DNA of 64,000 bases from Microdochium bolleyi (taxonomy: Eukaryota > Ascomycota > Sordariomycetes > Xylariales > Microdochiaceae). The notes below the pieces were generated by a model that saw only the letters and a program-made list of their open reading frames with translations, was not told the origin of the DNA and did not search any database. This document shows positions 1-9,052 of the stretch, in pieces (the first letter of the stretch is position 1; each line of letters begins with the position of its first letter). The stretch covers positions 181,289 to 245,288 of the forward strand of contig KQ964273.1 in assembly GCA_001566295.1 (NCBI GenBank), in the 5' to 3' direction. The translations under genes were made by a program, and so were the position numbers.

Positions 1-1640
1 CTGCTCTCAAGACCCGAGTCCATTGTGGGCTTGGCAGCGACTCCGCGTTGTGCAGACAACTGCAGGCAGCAGAGTAAGGACAGTGGCAGTCCGGGGATTC
101 TCGTTCATCGTTCACCCGGGAATGCAGCATCTCGCAGTCAAGCTTTCGCCGAGGAGTACACGCCAGCGAGCCTGTGATTTGCCAGTCATGGCAGAGATCC
201 TGGGCCACGAGCAGCACCAGGAACGCAAGGGGGCTCTCGGCACGCAGCAGGGGTCAGCCAGCGAGGCAGTCAGGTCGCACCATGCTTAAGCGTACGTGGG
301 CCCAATGAGCATCTTCAGCCGCGCGGATATTGATTGAGCTTTATGCTTAAGGTTGGCGATTCCCCACGCTGCTCGGCGTCCAGGCACGATGGCCTCGGGT
401 GCAGTCGTTCGACGACCCGAACAACAGCATAGCCGCAGGCTTACTAGGCGTGGTAGAGAATGGTATGGTCGCTGGATGGAACAACCGGAGGCTACCTCCC
501 GGCGACCAGCATGTGAGACGCGAGAAGTTTCCCGCTCCGGTGCGCCAGGCTTAAAGATAGCACGAAACGCTTGACTCCGCGCACAACTTGCCGTGCCCTG
601 GCCCCAGGATGACCTTTTGTGTTTAGACTCTGCCACTACCGCGACCCAGGGATGTGATATTCCGCGGAGTTATTACCGCTGCAAGGGCACTCGTCATCGT
701 CCGACGATTTGAACCGAGCCCGCCCATGAGCCGCATTGCACCCCTGGACCCCCCCCCCCCTGTTCGAAGCCAGCGACAGCGACGATCTCCATTGATTGGC
801 TCGCGCGTGTAACCTGGCTCTTAAGAGGCAGCAAGAGGCTAGCGCAGCGCGCAGCAAATCGCGGCCGATCATCGACACTGTCTCACATTCGTCAACGGCC
901 ACGCTGCCCATTTCACAGCCAGTGCATCAACGTCACATCGGACCGGCTCGTCACATTCCTTTCCACTGTCGCTGACGCGGCCAGCTTTGGAATCACTGGC
1001 ACGGCTTCGTCGGAACGGCATCACGTCCCTTGACGCGTCACCTTTGAACAGCAGATGCGGGAAGCGAAGGACATCCACGGATCCTTCTGGTCCCTTCTGG
1101 TCCAGCAATCTCACAACGTCCCTCGGCCTTGCTGAATCATACGTAAGCGTAACTCACATGTTTGAAGAGATGGGACTGTATCCGTTTTGGCCTGATCATC
1201 TTCCTATCGTGCTTGGCGGAATGCTTAGCATGCAAGTAAAACCGATTGGCCCTAATGAACCTCCGGTGAATCGAACATCCCAAGCAGGACCCTGTGTGTG
1301 ATGTCTGATGCTTGGCTTCGCGCTTTTTATTTTTAAACACTGCTCGCAGGAGAACTGCCATGGGAGAATGAAACATCGGACGGGCAACCCACATTCGTTC
1401 ATGTTTCAACTCTGTCGCAGCCTGCTAAGCTCGGCGGGTCCCGGGTGTGAACTTCTGCTGCTCCGCTTGCAGCACTTATAGCAGGGTTCTTGCCCGCAGG
1501 ATCCGGAACGAGCCGAGATCAAGCGACTGGCAACGTTGTCTGATATGGTAATTCTTCTTGCGCGTGTGCTCATACACGAGGCGATCCTGCCTGGGGGCTT
1601 TGCGATAGCATTCGGCTTATGCCATGAGAGGAATCTAGCA
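1..1640. other. gene-poor stretch, no supported gene
   Basis: Only short overlapping reading frames on both strands are present. None has a recognisable domain, a signal peptide, or a convincing start with introns. There is a C homopolymer near 750 and a short tandem duplication of a ten-base unit near 1083. I see nothing that supports a gene, RNA or mobile element here. Confidence 0.6.
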
Positions 1641-1649
1641 TTGGTGGCT

Positions 1650-3465
1650 CAGGGGATTTATGCCTCTGCCAAAGAGAAGGCTTGCTGGCTGTGTAAAAGA
1701 TCTCAGAGGTATCAGAGGTATCAGAGGAACTATAGGCTCAACACAGAGGACATTGACTTTCGTGGCAAATCCCGAGAACACCCCATCGCTGTCCTGAGAG
1801 AGGAGATAGACCATTATTGGTTTGGCGTGCAATATAGGTGGGACTTGCAACACTGCTTGTCCTCGTCATTGGTGCACTCCAGAGCGCGCTGGCATAGGAG
1901 TCACAGCAAAAGAAGTCCGAAGCACCGCTGTCACCGAGTTTCTTGACGCATCAGAACCGGTAATGCATGCCATCATGACCAAGCCTACTGAGTGCGAAAG
2001 GGTTGCTCGAGGTTCTTGTGCGTGATCTCTCCCAGAACTCTCGTGAGAACGACGTTGTCGTAAGGACACCTCCTGGGGATGCTGACTTTAGCGACGAATG
2101 ACCCTGGTTCCCATGCTTCAATTACAGCGCGAGCGAAGTCGGTGTTCTTGTGGATCAGGTCCAAAGGCTGCTGGATTTGGCTGTTGAGTAGATTGGCTTA
2201 GCCTTCAACGTCCTTTATGGTGATGTTGCGATTGGTAGCGTTCATTGCCTGCTGAATCTTGGCAAGAGTGCTTGGGCTGATGTTATTATGGTGGAAGCGT
2301 CAATGATCGCGAGTATCTGGCCCTCTAAGAGGAAATATGTGGGAATCTGCCTGAGGATGGCAACCTCGGTGGTTGTCGCGCTGTGTTTCGCGGCGATGTT
2401 GGCCAGCTGGCGGAGTCTCTGGAACTTCGGCTCGCAGTTGACATGTATGGCTCTGAAACGCTCCTAGTATGCTCTGTAATCCGCCCATTCCTGGATCGCG
2501 GTGAGCCGCTCAGGAAGCTTGCCAAGAATTGCGCCAAAGACGACGTTGGTGGTCTGGGCAGCCTCGGCCTCGGACGGCACGATGTCGCCCTGAACACCAC
2601 TGTAGCCTACGCGGACGCTCTTGCTCGCCAAATGCAGGTGGACGGGTTTCGCAAGATCGGCAATCCCAAGAGAGTCGAACTTGTCGTCGACGACGGATCA
2701 GGTCACAAGGTTGAAGGACGTTGAGGCTCATCTCGCCCTCACTAGGGTTGACACTCTTGCCCTTCCTGTTACCTTTGTGGACAAAGGCAACATGATACGG
2801 AGGCTTTGGGCCCGTGATCTGCTCGCGGATGGCACTAGAAGCAGCAGAAATTCCCTGATAGACTTCACTGTCGATGCCAGAAGCCTTGAAGGCTCTTCTT
2901 GGCCGGACCGCCAAGACCATGGGCATCGGACCCCGGACCCTTGACGGTGATCTTCTGCAAGTTTCTCGCTGGTATGGTGTGCTCTAATATAGCAAGGTGA
3001 AATCTCTGAACCTCTGAACCTCTGACCTGGCTGTGATGAAAGTGTTCTCTGTTTATGGCGGCCATCAGCCTGACCACCACCAGCAAGTCCATCCTGGGTA
3101 GAATGCCCTGTCTGGACGATCGGTCTTGCAATGGAAGAGGTGTCTGGGACTCCTCCCGCAAGAATGAAGGGTGACTTGGCGAGTACGCCCGCGCGACTGG
3201 GCTGTGATCGAAGAAATTGAGTGCCTCGTCGGCGGACGTGGTGGAGTAAGCCTGATGGCCAGGCACGACTGGTGCTGTCAGCTGTTGCTGCTCGTGTCCT
3301 TGTTGCTAGTAGTATTGGTGGTCCTGCTGGCTCCGAACTTGCCGGAGGCGATCTTCTTGCTGTTGCTGGCGAATTGGAACGTCTTCTCGAACCCAATGTG
3401 TGCGGCCAGCTCAGCCATGGCATTGATACAGCGGGCCTATCGACGGCCCGGCTAGCAGTGAGCAA
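1650..3465 (-). pseudogene. decayed gene(s) on the minus strand, including a cysteine-rich copy
   Basis: The minus strand keeps protein-like stretches broken by stops and frameshifts. From about 2920 to 2730 it reads a segment with VAFVHKGNRKGKSVNPSEGE. After a frame change, about 2720-2250 reads a hydrophilic segment (with KPVHLHLASKSVRVGYSG and FGAILGKLPERLTAIQEW) that contains one internal stop. From about 2070 to 1830 the DNA resembles the plus-strand sequence at 3826-4100, including the part there encoding FCCDCYASALSKCTNDE, but the copy here carries several stops. I do not recognise the family. Homology to the nearby plus-strand copy shows that this was once coding. The boundaries are approximate, and the segment upstream of 2250 could come from a different ancestral gene. 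Confidence 0.45.
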
Positions 3466-3797
3466 TCGTCACCTTGCCTTCACTCTAACCTCAAGGCTGC
3501 CGCCTCTGCCACCTCTGCCAACTCCAACGCCGAGCAGTCCGGTCGCCTCTTCGCTCCGGAGCCACAACTCATGGTGCTCTGAGCCACGGTTACGAGCGCT
3601 TATGCCACCTCTGCCAGATTCAGATTCTTGCCGCGCTTGACCCAGATCCCATGGCGAGACGGGCGCATCACACAGGCCAAGTCGAACAACATCGAAGGCC
3701 ACACCCTCTCTCCGGTACGCTCTTCAGTCGCACGGAGCCAGCTGTGAGACCACTGGCTGGTATCACCGAAGCCTTCTGGTGCATGCTCTAGAGATCC

Positions 3798-4801
3798 ATG
3801 CCAGAGATGATTAGTGGTGGTGTGTACGACAATGCTGTCTCACGAGCATTCTGGGACAGGGTGCGTTCAAGAACCTCGAGCCAGCTCCCTCGCCTGCACG
3901 GCCTCAATTTCGCCAACCCACTACTGCAACCATTCGCGCTCACAGGTCTGGACACGACTGCGTGCCACCGATGCGGCAAGACCCTTGGTAATGACGGTGA
4001 ATCGAAAGTCTTTTGTTGCGACTGCTACGCCAGCGCACTATCGAAATGCACCAACGACGAAGGCAAGCAGTGCTCGAATTCGACATGTGTTGCACGCCAG
4101 ACCAAAATGGTCTGCCTCCGCGCTTCGGAGCCAAAACCCGTGGTGCCCTGAGCATCGGCTACGAGCGACTGTGTCGTCTGTGCCAATTCCAGATCACTGC
4201 CGCAATTGATCCGGCCCTGAAGGCGCAGTGGGCAGAGGAGGCCGAGGACAAGAAGACCACGGCCGATCTAGAGCTGCAATGCCGCGGCGATGAATGTTTG
4301 AAGCGGATCGCCCAGAACAAGCTTCCGTTCCGGCGGCGCGACGATCGCGGTCATGCTGCCCGATGTGATTAGTGAACCTGAGTGCGGCACGAGTGGCGAG
4401 TTGCCAACCCGGAACTCTGGGACGCAGAAAAGGAGGCCGAAGCAGAGAAGCGCACTACCACGGATACAAAGCTACAGTGCATCAGCGAGCTGTGCCAAAA
4501 GCGCATTGCAGAGGGGAAGCTCCCCTTCAGACGGCACCACGGCCATCGGCGATGTTCGACTTGCATCGATGAGCTAACCCGCCAACGCAAAGCTGATCCT
4601 AAGGGATGGGAGGCGGAGAAGGCAAAGAAGAAGGCATCATTCCACACAACTGATGCAAGCTTACAGTGCCGGACGCCGGGCTGCACGCGCAAGCGTCGCG
4701 TTCAAGTAGGAGGAGTGATTTGTAGTGCCTGTGAGAGGGTACGAGCGGCAGCGAACAAAGCCGCTCGTGGGGTGAAGAATAACAAAACCAGTAACACCTG
4801 A
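3798..4801 (+). pseudogene. decayed cysteine-rich repeat protein gene
   Basis: From the ATG at 3798 a frame reads through CHRCGKTL and FCCDCYASALSKC, then needs a frame change near 4090-4130 to continue as YERLCRLCQFQ. From there it contains repeated units of about 60 residues: LQC-x4-C-x-KRIA-x2-KLPFRR at about 4270-4340, the same at about 4470-4540, and a divergent LQC-x3-GC unit at about 4660-4690. Paired CxxC motifs suggest small zinc-binding knuckles. Between the first two units lie three stops within four codons (4370-4372, 4373-4375, 4379-4381). Each is one C-to-T change from Gln or Arg, and the frame is otherwise kept. A related CHLCQIQ segment precedes it at about 3588-3640. I do not recognise the family. 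It is most likely a pseudogene; multiple unseen introns cannot be excluded. Confidence 0.5.
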
Positions 4802-5433
4802 TTCAGAGCAGGAAAGCAGCCGAGGAATGCAGTCTCATTCTTCACTAAAGACAAGAGCCGAGAGAGATCAAAGAGAGGGGACGATTTGCTAGACACTTGC
4901 TTTACATAAAATATTATCCACCCAATTTCATCATCCACACTGTCCAGCCTCAATGTGATACTATCTGTGAAATCTCGCAAGAGTTGCTTTGAGCTGGACT
5001 GCTGCAGTATGGGGGTGAACAGTGTGCGATGTCACAGCAATCAGGAGGCGGTCGATCTCCGTTCCCAGTTTTGGTCAGTAAAGTATCTCTGAGGTCGAGG
5101 CTGGACAAGTTTCCCACTCCATCTGAGGTGAGAGCCGGGACGGTCACAGAAGTGGGACACGTTGCTAGACACTTGACTTGTACAGGAGATATTTTCCATC
5201 ACAGACAGACTTCGTCCACACTGGTGACTCCCTGTTTTTCTGCCTCCGCGGGCATGACCAGAATGGCTGAGCTTTGTGTGGGAGCTAGGAGCGTGGTGAT
5301 ACCAGTCGCTGTTTTGCCGCTGCTTGGCCACGTTGGGAACAGCCACTGCGACAGTCTAAACAGCAACAGCCAGTGTCAGATACGGCCACTTTAGCAGACA
5401 AATCCCGAGAAAGACGAGCCACTCCCCATCCCC
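4802..5433. repeat. intergenic, with a short diverged duplicate
   Basis: There is no gene here. A segment of about 60 bases beginning TTGCTAGACACTTG near 4888 recurs in diverged form near 5162, and both copies end in a TCCACACTG block. This looks like an old local duplication or two remnants of a repeat family. No terminal repeats or transposase fragments are visible. Confidence 0.4.
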
Positions 5434-6058
5434 TCAAGGCCCCAAGCCCGGACAGTCTTCCACCGCCTGCGTCGTGACATCGTCCGAGTCGTGCGCCAGC
5501 GTCCAGATGTCGCCGAACCGGCCGCCCGGGTACTCGGGCGCGTTGTCGGCGCCCAGCGCGTCCGCGATCTTGGTCAGCATCCCGTGCTCCCAGCAGACGA
5601 GGATGTTGCCGAGGCCGTCGTACTTCTTGACCAGCTTGGCCACACACTTGGCGTCCTTCTTCTTGCACGATGTGTCGACCATCAATCCCAAGTCCTGCGC
5701 CAGCGGCTGCACTGTCTGGAAGGGGCGGGCGCGGTCGCCGTCTGTTCATTCAGTCGATGGTCAGCTGTCTATTACACCGGCGCTTACGAGAGCAAGGCAA
5801 GGCAAGGTAGGGTGTGTCATGCTTACTGTCCTCGGGCTGCTCCGCGATGATGTACCCGATGTTGTAGCTCGAAGATGTCCCCAGCACGGTCCGCAGGCAC
5901 TGCGCTCGCTGCTCGCCTGCGGGACTCAGGCCCTGGCCGCCATCGGCAGGCTTCTCGCCGTGGCGGATGAGATAAACTGTTGCGCCGTTATCGTGCTTGG
6001 CTAACACGGGGCCGAGAAACGTGGCAACCAGCGGGACAAACAAAGTCGTGAGAAGCAT
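5434..6058 (-). CDS. secreted histidine phosphatase family protein
   Basis: Two exons, 6058-5827 and 5741-5434, are separated by an 85-base intron (donor GTAAGC, acceptor AACAG), giving 179 residues. The start is the ATG at 6058 because it has a strong ACCGCC context and is followed at once by a signal peptide (about residues 1-20). The mature part carries the catalytic LIRHGEK motif of the histidine phosphatase (phosphoglycerate mutase-like) superfamily near residue 30. A second family His lies in CWEHG near residue 123. The protein is at the short end for the family. In this superfamily the RHG histidine is phosphorylated during catalysis; the substrate cannot be read from sequence. The splice restores a continuous QPEDNGDRARPFQ segment, which supports the model. 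It is divergently arranged with the dioxygenase gene at 7292 and probably unrelated to the NRPS cluster. Confidence 0.82.
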
Positions 6059-7291
6059 GGCGGTGTGAATTTCGAATACTCCGATGGGGACAATGATCTG
6101 CACAGGGTTGCTGAAGGGGATGACTGGTCATGGCACGCGGGCTGGGCTTTGCATCGAGTATTTATCGTGCTTGGTGACCGGTGCGTCGCCGGATTGGATG
6201 CAGCCGCAGCGGCTGACAGTTGTTAAGCTCTGGCTGTCTCAGACAAAGGATCGCAAAGGATGCTGCAAAGTCAGCCATAGCGCAGCCAAAGCGCAGTGTA
6301 GAGTGGTGGTGATTGGTGGCCACTGATGTGCCACGCGGCCCGTGACGCAAACCCTAAATCGTAGACCGTCGTTTCGATCGCATCTGCACGGGACGAGACG
6401 AGACGAAGCCATCAACACAACGAACAAGCTATAGAGCTATACTGTCTGGGTGGTTCTTACTTTGCCGAGCATGTTGCCCCGCACAGCAGACACACAGACG
6501 AAACAGAACAAGAAGGCGGTATGCGGAGGAAGTCTCCAGATAATATTGCTGTCTCACATAGTGGACAAGGCTGTCAAGCTACTACTGTGCAGTGGTAGTC
6601 CAAAATTGCTTGGAGAGACCTGAGGCATCCTGATAGCGATCAGGCATAGACATATGTCTGGCAGAAGGACACAGTCAAGCTGTCCAGCTTCGCTGAGGAC
6701 ATCAAGTAATACACGACTCTCTCCCAATCAGCCAAAACACGCCCGAGATCAGCCCACTCGCTGATTCACGCCGACAACTTTAAAGCCCATTGGCCACCAG
6801 GCACACCTTGACACCCACCTGACCTTCCTTCCCCATGGAGGATCGCGCTATCGTGCCCAATTTATCCCCGCGCCGGGCCATTGGCTGGGTAAAAGCGTGG
6901 GGTAGGGCGGCCGGGCTGGCTGTGCCGCACCGACACCGACTCCCGACCACAGCTCGACGCATCAGCCTGACGATTTGTCAGGATCCCGACCTCATGCCCG
7001 CCGAAGTCGCTGCTCTGGCACGGAAACAGCGCTTCTTGTTCGGACCTTGCCGTGGCCCTTCCCCTCCCTGGGATGCTTTTGCCACTAAACTCTCAGCGCC
7101 AGTTTCAGTCCGGTGGGGGAGCAGACATCAGGGTATAAAGTCATCAACGACGTCCATCAAAGGCTGACGACGGAGACTGGAAGAAAAGAACAGCTATCCG
7201 ATAACAATCGACGACGCCTGTAACGGCACGGCTTTCATACACACACACAGCCTCCCTTGTCAACTCGTTCCAACGAAACCCAGCCCGCAAG
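6059..7291. other. divergent intergenic region
   Basis: This separates the phosphatase (-) from the dioxygenase (+) and should hold both promoters. A TATA-like GGGTATAAAG lies at about 7131-7140, roughly 155 bases before the dioxygenase ATG, with a CA-repeat-containing leader after it. No other gene is supported. Confidence 0.5.
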
Positions 7292-8656
7292 ATGGCCACC
7301 ACCACCGCCACAGGGTCCCCCACGATGGACGAGCTGCTTTCGCACCAGAAATTCAACACCCTCACGCCCGAGCAGGTCACGCAATTTATGAAGCACGGCT
7401 TCGTGCGGATCCCCGGCGCAATCCCGCTGGACAAGGTCGACTGGTGGACGCGGGACGTGTGGTCGCGGCTCGGAGCGGACCCCAATGACAAGTCGACCTG
7501 GGGCGACCGCGACCGCGTGCACATGGCCAAGCACAACTACATCCCGACGTCCGAGATCGCGCCAAAGGCCTGGGAGGCCATCTGTGAGCTTCTAGGCGGC
7601 GCGGACCGCATCGCGGACAACGGCAAGGAGTGGGTGGACAGCTTCATCGTCAACCTTGGAAGTGAGGCTGGCGAGGGCAAGGTTGTTGAGCCCAGGGAGC
7701 TCGATAACTGGCACTGCGATGGCGACTTCTTCGTTCATCAATTAGACAGTCCTGAGCAGGCGTTGCTCGTGATCCCGTGTTGGTCCGATGTCGTGAGTGG
7801 TGGTGGAGCAACAGTCATCTGCACCGAGGGCCCCCAGCGCATTGGACAACTTCTGGTAAGTCTCCATCTCTTCCCACACCATTGAGGATCCTGTCGTTTC
7901 ATTTTTGAGCGCTTTGATGCAAGTTTGTGGCTGTGGGAAGAAAATCCGGCCTCGCGCCGTGCATCTGGCGATGTCCCGGCGGTGGTGCTGACCCGGCCCC
8001 ACTCTCCCAGTACGATAACCCGCAGGGCCTCAACCCGGCGATGCAGGACCGCAACGTCCCCGCCGTCAAGTCGTCGTACCTCGGCGAGCAGAGCGAGTAC
8101 AAGAAGGCCGTGCGGGCAGCTGCCGACGACAGCTTCTTCGAGATGACGGGCAACAAGGGCGACGTCGTCCTCATGCACCCGCTCATGCTGCACAGCGCCG
8201 CCAACAACGCAAAACGAGCGATCCGTGAGTCACTTTATACTTCTCCTTTCCTCTGAACTTTTGCCCCGACAGACCCCATCAGAGACATACGCTGTTGGAA
8301 CGATTAGAGTTCCTAAGGAATGCAAGTGTTTACTGATGCACGACATAGGCATCATCACCAACCCGCCCGTCTCTCTCAAGGAGCCCTTCAAGTTCGACCG
8401 CGAGGATCCAACGCAGTACTCGCTCGTCGAGCTCAAGACGATGCAGGACCTCGGGGGCCCGGAGAAGCTCAAGGGCTGGAAGATCACGCAGCCCCGGGCA
8501 CTGGTCGTGCCGGAGCGCCAGAGGCTGCAGAACGAGCAGCTCAGGCTGGAGAACGAGCGGCTCAAGGCGCTGGGGCGCGCCGTGAATGACGACCCTAGGA
8601 GCCAGCTCCCCCGGATAATGCTTGGGCAGCAGCCGCAGTCGGCTGTTGTAAATTGA
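7292..8656 (+). CDS. phytanoyl-CoA dioxygenase (PhyH) family protein
   Basis: Three exons, 7292-7855, 8011-8224 and 8349-8656, give 361 residues. Introns are 155 bases (GTAAGT...CCCAG) and 124 bases (GTGAGT...ATAG). The family is non-haem Fe(II)/2-oxoglutarate oxygenases. The HxD pair of the iron-binding triad is in NWHCDGDFF (about residue 138), and the distal His lies in VVLMHPLMLHSA (about residue 247). Splicing joins IGQLL to YDNPQGLNP and AIR to IITNPPVSLKEPF, which are contiguous blocks in fungal members of this family as I know them. The C-terminus (about residues 320-345) is a charged, leucine-spaced helix (RLQNEQLRLENERLKALG), probably a coiled coil. The likely reaction is hydroxylation of a small molecule; the substrate is unknown. 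No sign that it belongs to the NRPS cluster 11 kb away. Confidence 0.85.
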
Positions 8657-9052
8657 ACGAAAAGGTCACCTGGGCAAAGAGGACTTTGAGCATACGGAAC
8701 GCTACTCACGCTGGGGATACAGCTCGTGTCACAATCGGTGGAGAGCATATTGACTAGGGAATGGGAGGAATGCCGAAGGTTCGTCAAAATACAAGAATGG
8801 TAGCGAGCCATGACACTTGGAAATATGTATAAATTGATCCACCTGCTTACGAGCAATGTTTGATACTATGCCAATTCTTCAACTTTTCGCAATGACCTCG
8901 CATTATTCAATCGCAGCCGGGACTTGAGGGGTATGATTGTTCTCATACTTTATCAGGATACTTCAGACGTGTAGTAAGGTTTATTTCTAGCGACAGTTGG
9001 GATTCAGTGGTGAGCAGGCAATGTGCTCTACCACATTCAAAGCTCCAGAACC
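8657..9052. other. convergent 3' intergenic region
   Basis: This short AT-richer stretch lies between the 3' end of the dioxygenase gene (+) and the 3' end of the beta-galactosidase gene (-). It presumably holds both polyadenylation regions. No gene is seen. Confidence 0.5.

Noticed and set aside
660..800. Possible tRNA on the minus strand around a GGTTCAAATC box
   Set aside because: The flanking bases do not pair as a T stem, and no matching acceptor or anticodon stem can be drawn.
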